This document shows, piece by piece, positions 14,055 to 21,865 of a stretch of 23,970 nt of DNA. Within the stretch, counting starts at the first letter, position 1, and each line of letters starts with the position of its first letter. The notes beneath the pieces are model-generated. The model saw only the letters and a program-made list of their open reading frames with translations. It was not told the DNA's origin and made no database searches. Made by a program: the position numbers and the translations under genes. Source of the stretch: RGIG7450 sp045648785 (GTDB lineage Bacteria > Bacillota > Clostridia > RUG12999); NCBI GenBank assembly GCA_045648785.1, contig JAZROP010000010.1, positions 1 to 23,970 of the forward strand, written 5' to 3'.

Positions 14055-14696
14055 GTGGTAACATTGATACTTGAGAGACATGGTCAAAGTGAAGGTAACA
14101 ACTTGAAACTTTTTACCGGACATACAAATGTTGGACTGACTCCGCTTGGTATAGAGCAGGTGAAAAAGTCGGCGGAATACATAACACAAAATTACAAAAT
14201 TGATAAAATATATTCAAGTGACCTAAAAAGGGCGGTTGAAACAGCGAAAATTGTGGCTGATAAAACGGGGCTTGAGATTATAAAAAGTGAAAAGCTTCGC
14301 GAACTTTTTGCAGGTAAATGGGACGGAACATCGTTTGAAGAAATAGGAAAAAATTACGCTGATGACTGGAAAATATGGTGCGATGATGTAGGAAATTCGA
14401 GGTGCAGCGGCGGTGAAAGTGTAAAAGAACTTGGAGAAAGGTTTTTGAATGCCATTACAAAAATTGCGGAAGAAAATGATGGCAAAACCGTACTTATAGC
14501 TACGCATGCGACACCAATTCGAGTTGCACAATGCCTGCTTGGTGGAAAATCCCTTGACCACATGAAAAATGTACCGTGGGGAGCAAATGCATCGTTAACG
14601 GTTTTGGAATATGATAAAGGTAATTGGAAACTTGTGAAAGTAAGTTATGATGAACACCTCGGGGAGCTTATGACAAATTTGCCAACTAAGATGTGA
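14055..14696 (+). CDS. Histidine phosphatase family protein (phosphoglycerate mutase-like)
   Basis: This is a 213-residue cytoplasmic phosphohydrolase of the branch that goes through a phosphohistidine. The catalytic set is complete: the RHG motif with nucleophile His9 (ERHGQSEGN), Arg59 in SSDLKRA, the acid Glu83 in RELFAGKWDG, and His151 in ATHATPIR. Substrate is not fixed by the sequence; relatives include GpmB-like broad phosphatases and alpha-ribazole phosphatase, and no cobalamin genes are near. GTG 14055 lies 8 bases after GGAGGT; the in-frame TTG at 14049 is too close. It has its own promoter and no co-oriented intact partner. Confidence 0.9.
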   Translation: MVTLILERHGQSEGNNLKLFTGHTNVGLTPLGIEQVKKSAEYITQNYKIDKIYSSDLKRAVETAKIVADKTGLEIIKSEKLRELFAGKWDGTSFEEIGKNYADDWKIWCDDVGNSRCSGGESVKELGERFLNAITKIAEENDGKTVLIATHATPIRVAQCLLGGKSLDHMKNVPWGANASLTVLEYDKGNWKLVKVSYDEHLGELMTNLPTKM

Positions 14697-14805
14697 GAAG
14701 GACGGATATAATGGGAAGCTTTGGAAAGATATTGTTCATCTTCATCCTGAGGGCCGTGAAAAACTAGCAAGGGTTATTACCGATTATATCATTGAAAATA
14801 TATGA
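14674..14805 (+). pseudogene. 3' remnant of an SGNH/GDSL-type hydrolase gene
   Basis: In the frame ending at TGA 14803-14805, the last 35 codons read KDGYNGKLWKDIVHLHPEGR followed by EKLARVITDYIIENI. This matches the C-terminal pattern of SGNH/GDSL esterases, where a D-x-x-H motif (here DIVH) supplies catalytic Asp and His and is followed by PEG and a final helix. The frame is closed upstream by TGA at 14671 and has no start codon, and the phosphatase stop lies within it. The rest of the gene is missing, so it is probably a decayed remnant. The assignment rests on a short stretch and is tentative. Confidence 0.45.
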
Positions 14806-14807
14806 AA

Positions 14808-14833
14808 AAAACAGGCATTTGCCTGTTTTTTTA
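14808..14833. terminator. Bidirectional terminator between the remnant and spoIID
   Basis: AAAACAGGCA / TGCCTGTTTT form a 10-base stem with a 2-to-4-base loop and A and T tracts on either side, so it can work on both strands. It ends where the spoIID stop codon begins. Confidence 0.85.
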
Positions 14834-15811
14834 TATTTCAAGGGTAGAAAAAGATATGCCCTTATAATAAATTCGCAGGATGTCGCGATAATTCTTTCCA
14901 TCGTCAGCATAAAATTTTGCACCCCATTGACTCATGCCCACGCCATGTCCGTAGCCCAAAACTTCAAAGTAAAAAGTATTATTGTTGAGTGTAAGATTAT
15001 AATTGTGAGAACGCAATCCGAAAATCCGTCGCATATCAGTGCCTTTTAAGCTTTTGTTTCCTATGCGGCAGCTAAGAACTGCGCCACCGGTTGAACGAAC
15101 CTCATCGCAATACCAGTCGGATGGGTTTTTACTAAGAGAAATTTCAGGATACTCAGCAGAAATCTTTTTGCGGAATTCTGATGATGAGTATTCGGCAGTT
15201 GTTTTATACCCGGGAGCATTAATATCCATTTTACTTTCTGAATTCTGAAGATAAGGAACACTACTGCCCCAGACATCTTCAGCACGCTCTGTGGTGCCGG
15301 AGGAAATAGCATAAAAAACCGCCGTAATTGGCTCGCCATTGTAGGTCATATATTCACCGGCGGTTTCGTTGACGGCTGTTGTTATTTTTGTCCAGTTTTT
15401 TTCGGCTTCGGATGATGCCCATTTTTCAAATCGATCTTTTTTTGAAATCCATGCCTTACAATGAGTGCTGTCAGTACAAACATCAGCACCTTTATGGCAT
15501 TCTATTTTATTTCCACCCGACACTATTTTGTCAAGGATATAACTTCTTGAAGCAACTGCCTGGGCTTTGAGGGCCTCAAGAGGAAAACTTACAGGCATTT
15601 CTGCAGATACAACACCGAGCAGATATTCTTCAAGAAATATTTTTTCGACTTTGTCCTTATCTTTGAAATAAACATTGACAGTTCTTTTGGGAATTTTGGG
15701 GAGGCTTGATTTAATACTGTTTGTAGGTTTATAGCTGAAATTGAAAAGAACAATTGTAGGAATGAAGTATATTAAAAACAAAAATAAGATATATTTTAAT
15801 ATTTTTTTCAT
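14831..15811 (-). CDS. spoIID: Stage II sporulation protein D (SpoIID lytic transglycosylase)
   Basis: SpoIID is a membrane-bound peptidoglycan lytic transglycosylase acting with SpoIIP and SpoIIM during engulfment of the forespore. The 326-residue protein has a transmembrane anchor at about residues 5-24, then the SpoIID domain. The catalytic Glu71 lies in VVSAEMP, followed by EALKAQAVASRSYIL. A Cys/His group (ECHKGADVCTDSTHCKAW, residues 104-121) probably binds zinc, and the C-terminal GYGHGVGMSQWGA is the family's strongest motif. ATG 15811 is chosen because it starts at the hydrophobic anchor with GAAGGG upstream; the frame could extend to 15856. A possible sigma-E promoter lies upstream. 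Confidence 0.95.
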   Translation of the reverse strand: MKKILKYILFLFLIYFIPTIVLFNFSYKPTNSIKSSLPKIPKRTVNVYFKDKDKVEKIFLEEYLLGVVSAEMPVSFPLEALKAQAVASRSYILDKIVSGGNKIECHKGADVCTDSTHCKAWISKKDRFEKWASSEAEKNWTKITTAVNETAGEYMTYNGEPITAVFYAISSGTTERAEDVWGSSVPYLQNSESKMDINAPGYKTTAEYSSSEFRKKISAEYPEISLSKNPSDWYCDEVRSTGGAVLSCRIGNKSLKGTDMRRIFGLRSHNYNLTLNNNTFYFEVLGYGHGVGMSQWGAKFYADDGKNYRDILRIYYKGISFSTLEI

Positions 15812-15835
15812 TTTTTCTGACACCCTTCCGAGTAA

Positions 15836-15864
15836 ATAATATGAGAGAAATTTCAAAATAATGA
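15836..15864 (-). promoter_or_regulatory. Possible sigma-E promoter of spoIID
   Basis: On the minus strand CATATTAT (15843-15836) resembles the sigma-E -10 element CATACAAT, and TCATTATT (15864-15857) resembles its -35 element, with a 13-base spacer. spoIID is a sigma-E gene in Bacillus subtilis. The match is partial in this AT-rich stretch. Confidence 0.35.
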
Positions 15865-15886
15865 TTAAAAACTAGTTACAAAAAAG

Positions 15887-15915
15887 TTGACAGAAGAAAA
15901 AATAAATGATACAAT
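15887..15915 (+). promoter_or_regulatory. Consensus sigma-A promoter of the GLUG surface protein gene
   Basis: A perfect TTGACA (15887-15892) and TACAAT (15910-15915) are exactly 17 bases apart. The leader is about 80 bases, with AGAGGGG at 15988-15994 before ATG 16005. Confidence 0.85.
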
Positions 15916-16004
15916 AAAATATGTATATTTTTATAAGGTAAAAAGGGTGTTTTAATAAAAACAAAAAGAGCGAAAAGCATTGAAAACAGAGGGGTTGCCG
16001 GATT

Positions 16005-19000
16005 ATGAGAAAATTAAAAGTGAATTATATTTTGATTATTACCATGCTTGTGTTTGCAGTTATGCCCACAAGTGTATTTGCGCTTTCCGGAGCAGGCTCA
16101 CAGGCGGATCCGTATATCATTTCTAGTGAAGCAGATTTGAGGCTTGTTGAGGATGTGCCGGATGCATATTATAAATTGGGCGGTAATATAGTACTTTCGG
16201 CTTCGTGGTCCCCTATAGGAAGTGTTGCTAAACCTTTTGACGGCGTGTTTGACGGAGATGGTTTTACAGTTTCGGGACTTAATATTACGGTTTCTTCAAG
16301 TAACGCAGTAGCTGGTCTTTTTGCTTATAACACGGGAGAAATCAAAAACCTTAATGTGGAAATTGGAAACGGTCTAAATGTTACTGCAAATGAAAGTGCC
16401 TATGTGGGTGCGATATGTGGATATAATATGCGTGGTAGCATAACAGACTGCCATGTAGAAGGAAACATGACGGTTTCAGCATCAACAACAGAAAACACAT
16501 CAAATGTTTATGTTGGTATGATTGCAGGAAAAAGTACCGGTAAAATTTCAAATACAAGTGCAAATGGTACAATAACCGTGAGTGCGACTGCAACGGCAGG
16601 AAACAGAACTATTTCTGACCCGGCTCAGATTTTTGTCGGTGGGCTTATAGGTCTTTCTACGGCAGCACAGGAATATAATTTTGCGATAGTTGATGTTCAT
16701 GCAACGGCAACATCATACACCGGATATTCTGTGCCCGAAATTAAGGCAGGCGGTATTGTAGGTGAAAACAGCGGTAATATAATGGACACTTATGCTGCGG
16801 GTAATGTAACAGCGGCAGTAACAACTTCTGAAACAGAAGCTATAGCATATGCCGGTGGTCTTATCGGTAAAAACAGTGGTCAAATTACATATACAAATGC
16901 AACAGGTAATGTTGAGGCAATAACAAATGCGGTATCGGCAAAAACATATGCCGGTGGTCTTATCGGTTATAGCACCGGAAATGTTACCGACAGTTATGCA
17001 ACGGGAATGGCAACTGCCGAATCCTCAACAGCAAGAGATACTGTCTATGCCGGTGGTCTTGTTGCGCTTGGAAGTGGTCTTATCTCAAATTGTTACGCTG
17101 TAGGTGAAGCAACAGCTACTGCAGCTGCAACAAATGCTATTCAGGGCGGACTTGTAGGTTATACAGCGGTTGCAGCAATAAATTCTTACTACAAAAACAC
17201 TTCGGCGTACACACAGCTTGTGGGTTGTGGCACAGCAAAGACGGAAAGTGAACTTAGGCAGGAAACGACATATAGCGGATGGAACTTTGATAATATATGG
17301 AAAACTTCTGCAAACTATAACAGCGGATACCCATACTTGATAGATATATCTAATGTTTTGGTATCTTTCGCAGATGCAACATATGTATATGACGGAACGG
17401 AAAAAGTCATTACAGCTACAGAAATTGGCGAAAATGTGACTGTTGAGTATAAAAACAACAGAGCTACTGAAGCGGGCGTTTACAATGCGGTTGCAATTGT
17501 TAATTCTCCCGACCATTCAACAACAGTAATAACAGCTAAGCTTACAATTTTAGAGAAAGAACTTACAATTACCGGACTTAAAGCCAACGATAAGGAATTT
17601 GATAACACCACTGCAACAACAGTAGATATTTCAGAGGCGGTTATTGATGGTGTTATTGATGGTGACGATGTTCGTATTGATACTACGAATACAGTTGCAA
17701 ACTTTGTAAGCAAAAATATTGGTGAAAACATTGAAGTAATTGTATCTGGAATTAGACTTACCGGTGCAGATGCAAACAACTATAAGACAGGCACCTACAC
17801 ACTGACCGCAAATATCTTTGAAGGTTCATTTGATAATGTTATTTTTGAAGGAAACGGTACACAGGCTGACCCGTATATTATTTATCACGAAGATGAACTT
17901 AGTGCAATAAAAGGGAATCTTACAGCTCATTTCAAACTTGCAAACAATATCTCACTGACAGGAAACTGGATTCCGATAGGTCGAGTAGGTAAAGCATTTG
18001 AAGGTTCGTTTGATGGTAACGGATATACTATCAGCGGTGTAAGTGTTGATCCTGAGATTAACTATACATATTCTGGTCTGTTCGGATATAATGCCGGAAC
18101 AATCAAAAACCTCAATGTAGTTACAGAGGCTAATATTTATACTACTGCAGACAAAGCATATATTGGTGCAATTGCCGGATATAACAGAGGCATACTGACA
18201 AATGTCAGCGCAAGCGGAAACATAGAAACAAACCCTGCTTCAACATTTGTATATGTAGGTGGACTTGTTGGTATCAACGATGGAACAATAACATATTCTG
18301 ATTCTAATGTAAACATATCTGCAAAGGGTTCGACAGTATATGCCGGTGGTGTTGCAGGTGAGAACAAAAACTGTATAGAAACAACAGGTTCAACAGGAAC
18401 GGTTACTGTTACAGACTCCCTCTTCGCATATGCCGGTGGATTTACAGGTAATAACATTGGTACCGCAAAAAACAGTTATTCAACAGGAGATGCAGCGGTA
18501 ATAGTTAGTGATATTGGATTTATGCTGAACGCCGGAGGTTTTGCAGGTCGTATTGAAGGTGGAAGCGTGACAAATTGCTACTCAGCAGGAGCACCTACAG
18601 TTTCAGTTGGAACAGCCGCATATATTCTTTCCGGAGTTACAGGTGGATTTACTGCATATAATGCAGGACTGATAACCGGTTGCTATTATGATAGCGATGT
18701 TTCAGGAATGACAGATATTGACAAAGGTACACCGAAGACTACGGCAGAACTTAAAACACAATCTACTTACTCAGGCTGGAATTTCGAGATATGGAGAATA
18801 ACAGAGGACAAAAATAACGGATATCCGCATATTAAAAAGCTTTATACAATGATGGAAAATGCTGCTATTCAGTATAACAAGAGTACCGGCGTAATAACTG
18901 TAAATGCTTATACGGATATTGAAAGTGCATATCTGATCGCTGCAAGCTATAGCAGTGGAGCGCTTGTTGATATAGATATTATAGCCCCGGTAAGTGTTGC

Positions 19001-19136
19001 GGAAGGAGAAATACTTACAAGAACAGTTAAGGACGGTTTTAAAACTGTAGAGGGCGGTTCTGTCAAGGTTATGCTTTGGGAAAATCTTACAACAATCAGA
19101 CCTCTTTGTTCGTTTGTAAGTGTTCAGATAAGATAA
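16005..19136 (+). CDS. Large secreted GLUG-repeat surface protein with MBG/YDG-like linker
   Basis: This is a 1043-residue exported protein. A signal peptide occupies residues 1-26 (basic start, hydrophobic core, cut after VFA). Block 1 (about 30-445) and block 2 (about 612-945) each begin with GxQADPYII and a KLxxNIxLxxxWxPIG segment. Each then has GLUG-type repeats of the form YAGGLIGxNxGxIxxxYAxGxV and ends with YSGWNF and GYPxI. Between them (about 450-600) lies a beta-rich region with VYDGTEK and ADANNYKTGTYTLTA, as in MBG/YDG linkers. The last 95 residues form a separate domain ending in KVMLWENLTTIRPL, a pattern seen at the C-terminus of clostridial surface proteins. There is no LPXTG, SLH or cell-wall binding repeat, so it is probably released or loosely attached. 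Adhesion is the likely role (inference). Confidence 0.85.
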   Translation: MRKLKVNYILIITMLVFAVMPTSVFALSGAGSQADPYIISSEADLRLVEDVPDAYYKLGGNIVLSASWSPIGSVAKPFDGVFDGDGFTVSGLNITVSSSNAVAGLFAYNTGEIKNLNVEIGNGLNVTANESAYVGAICGYNMRGSITDCHVEGNMTVSASTTENTSNVYVGMIAGKSTGKISNTSANGTITVSATATAGNRTISDPAQIFVGGLIGLSTAAQEYNFAIVDVHATATSYTGYSVPEIKAGGIVGENSGNIMDTYAAGNVTAAVTTSETEAIAYAGGLIGKNSGQITYTNATGNVEAITNAVSAKTYAGGLIGYSTGNVTDSYATGMATAESSTARDTVYAGGLVALGSGLISNCYAVGEATATAAATNAIQGGLVGYTAVAAINSYYKNTSAYTQLVGCGTAKTESELRQETTYSGWNFDNIWKTSANYNSGYPYLIDISNVLVSFADATYVYDGTEKVITATEIGENVTVEYKNNRATEAGVYNAVAIVNSPDHSTTVITAKLTILEKELTITGLKANDKEFDNTTATTVDISEAVIDGVIDGDDVRIDTTNTVANFVSKNIGENIEVIVSGIRLTGADANNYKTGTYTLTANIFEGSFDNVIFEGNGTQADPYIIYHEDELSAIKGNLTAHFKLANNISLTGNWIPIGRVGKAFEGSFDGNGYTISGVSVDPEINYTYSGLFGYNAGTIKNLNVVTEANIYTTADKAYIGAIAGYNRGILTNVSASGNIETNPASTFVYVGGLVGINDGTITYSDSNVNISAKGSTVYAGGVAGENKNCIETTGSTGTVTVTDSLFAYAGGFTGNNIGTAKNSYSTGDAAVIVSDIGFMLNAGGFAGRIEGGSVTNCYSAGAPTVSVGTAAYILSGVTGGFTAYNAGLITGCYYDSDVSGMTDIDKGTPKTTAELKTQSTYSGWNFEIWRITEDKNNGYPHIKKLYTMMENAAIQYNKSTGVITVNAYTDIESAYLIAASYSSGALVDIDIIAPVSVAEGEILTRTVKDGFKTVEGGSVKVMLWENLTTIRPLCSFVSVQIR
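16846..17063 (+). repeat. Tandem 99-bp units within the GLUG gene
   Basis: TATGCCGGTGGTCTT occurs at 16848, 16947 and 17046, a strict 99-base (33-residue) period. The first two copies are identical over about 22 bases. They encode successive YAGGL GLUG repeats, and DNA-level identity suggests recent duplication or recombination within the gene. Confidence 0.8.
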
Positions 19137-19152
19137 AACTCAAAATAAAGTT

Positions 19153-19190
19153 AGTCCCCGATTTCGTTTGAAATCGGGGACTGTTTATTA
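19153..19190 (+). terminator. Rho-independent terminator of the GLUG gene
   Basis: AGTCCCCGATTTC (19153-19165) pairs perfectly with 19170-19182 around a GTTT loop, followed by a T-rich tail. On the minus strand it can also serve the convergent zinc-ribbon gene, which ends at 19199. Confidence 0.92.
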
Positions 19191-19198
19191 TATATTAT

Positions 19199-19795
19199 TT
19201 ATCTGATTAGGATTGAACGGCGTTCCTTGAGCGCTTGTACATCTTCTTCGTTGCCAACGGGAATGAATTCTGAGCTGCCGCAGGAGGGGCAAATGAGGTA
19301 TATTCCGCTGACAGAAATTTTAAGATTAATTTTATTGCTGCCACAAAGACAAATAATCCGCTTTTCGGAAGCTTTTTCCCCCAGAATTCGGAGTGCGTCG
19401 GTATTAAGAGAACCGTAAAGTTGACGAAAGTTGTCGTAATATCTATCAGTCAGTATCTTAAGTTCCTTGGAAAGCTTGTGCAATGCAATATCAACATCGT
19501 CGTGTGAACCGGTAAAAAATATATCCACCTTGTTGTTCTTACATCCATATGAAGCAATATTTTCTGAAAAAAAACTATTTGCTGAAATTGAATAAGCATG
19601 AGTTTCACTACAGGCAAAACAGTTAATACTCATATTAAATAAATCTCTTTTTTTTATAGATAAAATATGAGAATTACAGTATGGACAGAATAGCTCTGTT
19701 CCGGATGCAAACTGGAATCTATTTATATATTCAACAATGTTTTTGTTACAAATGGCACATCTTACACCGATACAGGTGTTTTTTAGTTCTATCAT
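19199..19795 (-). CDS. Cysteine-rich, zinc-ribbon-like protein of unknown function
   Basis: This is a 198-residue soluble protein with CxxC-type pairs at both ends: CAIC and CPYC at about residues 13-42, CFAC near 59, and CLCG plus CPSC in the last 50 residues. That suggests two or three zinc ribbons around a middle domain containing KVDIFFTGSHDDVDIALHKL and a helical segment. I know no family. It begins 21 bases after the glycosylase stop on the same strand, so the two genes probably share the promoter at 20696. A nucleic-acid binding role would fit the context but is inference. ATG 19795 is used; no clear AGGAGG precedes it. Confidence 0.7.
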   Translation of the reverse strand: MIELKNTCIGVRCAICNKNIVEYINRFQFASGTELFCPYCNSHILSIKKRDLFNMSINCFACSETHAYSISANSFFSENIASYGCKNNKVDIFFTGSHDDVDIALHKLSKELKILTDRYYDNFRQLYGSLNTDALRILGEKASEKRIICLCGSNKINLKISVSGIYLICPSCGSSEFIPVGNEEDVQALKERRSILIR

Positions 19796-19816
19796 TTAAT
19801 AATCTCAGCCTTTCGG

Positions 19817-20677
19817 TCAAATGTTTCCACCATTTTTTCTGGCATAATAAAATAAGTATTGTTGTGCAAGACCACAATAAATTCCGAAAATTTCCGGACC
19901 TGCTTTGCGTACATGAGCGAGGGAGGTGCAGCGATCAGGATAAAGTTTACACATGGTATTGTTTATCCATACATCAACAGGAAAAACCTCCATGCGCCCC
20001 AGGGCGAACAATAGTATGCAATCAGCAACTTTTTGACCTATTCCATTTATTTTAAGCAGTTCTTTTCTGGCAGATTGGGTATCCATAGAATCAAGAGAGG
20101 TAATGTCAACTTCTCCGGAATTTATTTTTTGGACTGCGTCAGCAATATATTTTGCACGAAACCCGGCTTTGATTGGGGATAGATCCTCGGCAGTAATTCC
20201 ATGGAGAGCTTCCGGCGAAGGAAAAGAATAATATCCGTCAGAAAGATGTTCTCCAAAATTTTCGCATAAGGATGTGATAATTTTTTTTATTCTTGGTATA
20301 TTATTGCTTGCAGATATTATAAAAGAAACTAATGTTTCCCATATGTCCTGGCGGAGAATGTGTATGCCTCCACCGGCAATGATGGCTTTTTCCATAACCG
20401 AGTCAATTGCAAGCGTTTTTTTAATTTCATGGTAATTGCCTGGAATATCAAAATATCCTTCCCATATACTGTGGTAATCTTCCAAAGATGTGTTAAAAAG
20501 AATAAATTTTCCGTCGGACATACATATATTAAGTACCTTACCGAATGCCACGCCGGTATATGTGTTGTCTGCTGTTTTATTCCAACGAAAACATTGACCG
20601 CACATAAAGGTTTGTTCAAGGTCAAAGTCCGTTAAATCGGTCAGATATACATTGTTGTTTTTGAATTCTGCCTTCAA
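19817..20677 (-). CDS. ogg: 8-oxoguanine DNA glycosylase, OGG1 type
   Basis: The enzyme removes 8-oxoguanine from DNA and cuts the strand by beta-elimination (base excision repair). The 286-residue protein has the N-terminal OGG domain (LEQTFMCGQCFRW, residues 20-32), then a helix-hairpin-helix GPD domain. The hairpin motif LKINGIGQKVADCILLFAL contains catalytic Lys216, and the essential Asp235 lies in VFPVDVWI. The 19-residue spacing is the same as Lys249 to Asp268 in human OGG1. The start is TTG 20677 with GGGTGAT upstream and a consensus promoter ending only about 20 bases before it. OGG1-type enzymes are less common in bacteria than MutM, but occur in Clostridia. Confidence 0.93.
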   Translation of the reverse strand: MKAEFKNNNVYLTDLTDFDLEQTFMCGQCFRWNKTADNTYTGVAFGKVLNICMSDGKFILFNTSLEDYHSIWEGYFDIPGNYHEIKKTLAIDSVMEKAIIAGGGIHILRQDIWETLVSFIISASNNIPRIKKIITSLCENFGEHLSDGYYSFPSPEALHGITAEDLSPIKAGFRAKYIADAVQKINSGEVDITSLDSMDTQSARKELLKINGIGQKVADCILLFALGRMEVFPVDVWINNTMCKLYPDRCTSLAHVRKAGPEIFGIYCGLAQQYLFYYARKNGGNI

Positions 20678-20695
20678 AATTAATCACCCATATAA

Positions 20696-20724
20696 AGTAT
20701 AGCAAAAGATGAATAGTTTTTCAA
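20696..20724 (-). promoter_or_regulatory. Sigma-A promoter of the ogg operon
   Basis: On the minus strand TTGAAA (20724-20719) and TATACT (20701-20696) are separated by 17 bases. The predicted leader is very short, about 12 bases, which supports the TTG start at 20677. Confidence 0.8.
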
Positions 20725-20733
20725 GTAAAATAT

Positions 20734-20762
20734 AAAAGTGCCCGTGGGGGCACTTTTATATT
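20734..20762 (-). terminator. Terminator of the LysM gene
   Basis: AAAAGTGCCC and GGGCACTTTT form a 10-base stem with a GTGG loop directly after the LysM stop codon. It lies just upstream of the ogg promoter and would insulate it. Confidence 0.9.
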
Positions 20763-21056
20763 TTAATCATAAATGGGTACTCTTATGTGCTGACCAACCG
20801 TCAAAGTATTGTTTGATAAATCGTTGAATTTTTTAATGTCTTTGATCTTACTGCGAACATCACCACTTGCGTACTCGCTTGCTATGGACCAGAGAGAATC
20901 TCCGGAAGTTACCACAACGGTTTTGTATTCTCTCTCTGATTCAGGAACATATGAAAGCGCCATTGTTGTAGCCTGAATAAGCATAAATATTGTAAGACTG
21001 AAAACCATTAGTGCTCTGAAAAGTTTGTTTTTATCTATTCTTTTTGAATGTGTCAT
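20763..21056 (-). CDS. LysM-domain membrane protein, YneA-like SOS cell-division inhibitor
   Basis: This is a 97-residue protein with a basic N-terminus, a transmembrane helix at about residues 15-36 (ALMVFSLTIFMLIQATTMAL) and a C-terminal LysM domain (TVVVTSGDSLWSIASEYAS to HIRVPIYD) that binds peptidoglycan outside the cell. Size, layout and divergence from lexA across LexA boxes match YneA of Bacillus subtilis, which delays septation during the SOS response. Function is inferred from architecture and context. ATG 21056 follows AAAGGGAG by 6 bases. The promoter has a LexA box inside its spacer, so repression by LexA is expected. Confidence 0.85.
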   Translation of the reverse strand: MTHSKRIDKNKLFRALMVFSLTIFMLIQATTMALSYVPESEREYKTVVVTSGDSLWSIASEYASGDVRSKIKDIKKFNDLSNNTLTVGQHIRVPIYD

Positions 21057-21097
21057 TGTAGTCTCCCTTTCTAATGTCATTTATTTAAATAAGTATT

Positions 21098-21111
21098 CGA
21101 ACATCTGTTTG
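21098..21111. promoter_or_regulatory. LexA box 1
   Basis: CGAAC-ATCT-GTTTG is a near-consensus Gram-positive LexA operator (CGAAC-N4-GTTCG, one change). It lies downstream of the -10 element of the LysM gene, within its leader. Confidence 0.75.
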
Positions 21112-21116
21112 ATTAT

Positions 21117-21145
21117 AGTATAACAGAACAAATGTTCGTTGTCAA
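21117..21145 (-). promoter_or_regulatory. Consensus promoter of the LysM gene with embedded LexA box
   Basis: On the minus strand TTGACA (21145-21140) and TATACT (21122-21117) are 17 bases apart. The LexA box at 21126-21137 fills the spacer. Confidence 0.85.
21126..21138. promoter_or_regulatory. LexA box 2
   Basis: GAAC-AAAT-GTTC, perfect in its core and followed by G, lies between the -35 and -10 of the LysM promoter, where bound LexA would block polymerase. Confidence 0.9.
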
Positions 21146-21163
21146 TAGTTTTTTGAAAAAAAT

Positions 21164-21177
21164 CGAACAAATGTTTG
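21164..21177. promoter_or_regulatory. LexA box 3
   Basis: CGAAC-AAAT-GTTTG, one change from consensus, overlaps the first bases of the lexA -35 element (TTGACA at 21175), so it would mediate lexA autoregulation. Confidence 0.8.
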
Positions 21178-21203
21178 ACAAAAAATTTTTTTTATGGTAT
21201 ATT
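21175..21203 (+). promoter_or_regulatory. Sigma-A promoter of lexA
   Basis: TTGACA (21175-21180) and TATATT (21198-21203) are separated by exactly 17 bases. AAGGAAGG at 21211-21218 follows. Confidence 0.85.
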
Positions 21204-21229
21204 AAGATAAAAGGAAGGCGGTGGGGTGT

Positions 21230-21856
21230 GTGCCGAGAGTAAAAAAAGAAGGCATTGAAGAAAAAATTCTTGAGTTTATAGAAGTCTTTGTCCGCGAAAA
21301 CGGATATTCGCCATCAGTTAGAGAAATTGGCAGTGCGGTAGGGTTTAAATCTTCATCGACAATACATTTATATTTGAAAAAGCTTGAAGAGGATGGAAAA
21401 CTGTCGCAGGATTCCTCAAAAACCCGTTCAATAAAACTTCAGAGACTTGCGGAGGACAGAAATGACCTTTCGACAGATCATATGGTGATTCCGGTGATTG
21501 GTAGGGTTGCGGCAGGCGTTCCTATTACGGCGGAGGAAAATATTATGGACCTTTATGCAATGCCCACCTGTTTTTCGGGCAAGGGTGAGGTTTTTATGCT
21601 TAAAGTCCGCGGAGACAGTATGATTAATGTCGGGATTTTAGACGGAGATTATGTTATAGTTTCTAAACAGCCAGTAGCACACAATTATGAAATTATTGTT
21701 GCGATGATTGATGGAGAAGCAACGGTAAAACGCTATTTTAATGAGGGAAACAGAATTCGTCTGCAGCCTGAAAATGATGCTATGGAACCTATTTATTCTG
21801 ACAGGGTAGAAGTTGTGGGCAAGGTTATTGGTGTATTCAGGACAACGGTTATATAG
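21230..21856 (+). CDS. lexA: SOS repressor LexA
   Basis: LexA represses DNA-damage genes and cleaves itself when RecA filaments form. The 208-residue protein has an N-terminal winged helix (residues about 6-65; YSPSVREIGSAVGFKSSSTI is the recognition region). It also has the cleavage bond Ala95-Gly96 in RVAAGVP and the catalytic dyad Ser130 (RGDSM) and Lys167 (ATVKRY). GTG 21230 is preferred because it leaves 11 bases after AAGGAAGG and gives a normal N-terminus; GTG 21221 in the same frame would sit almost on that site. Three LexA boxes lie upstream. The nitroreductase gene starts 9 bases after the stop. Confidence 0.97.
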   Translation: MPRVKKEGIEEKILEFIEVFVRENGYSPSVREIGSAVGFKSSSTIHLYLKKLEEDGKLSQDSSKTRSIKLQRLAEDRNDLSTDHMVIPVIGRVAAGVPITAEENIMDLYAMPTCFSGKGEVFMLKVRGDSMINVGILDGDYVIVSKQPVAHNYEIIVAMIDGEATVKRYFNEGNRIRLQPENDAMEPIYSDRVEVVGKVIGVFRTTVI

Positions 21857-21865
21857 GAGAAAATT

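Noticed and set aside
14792..15049. 85-codon plus-strand frame starting near the terminator before spoIID
   Set aside because: It crosses the terminator and lies antisense to the most conserved part of spoIID.
16846..17063. CRISPR-like array suggested by regular 99-bp repeats
   Set aside because: The repeats are in frame, encode GLUG units, and the intervening sequence codes for related peptides rather than unrelated spacers.
19681..20055. 124-codon plus-strand frame opposite the zinc-ribbon and ogg genes
   Set aside because: It is antisense to both genes across their junction and rich in Cys, His and Phe; no ribosome binding site.
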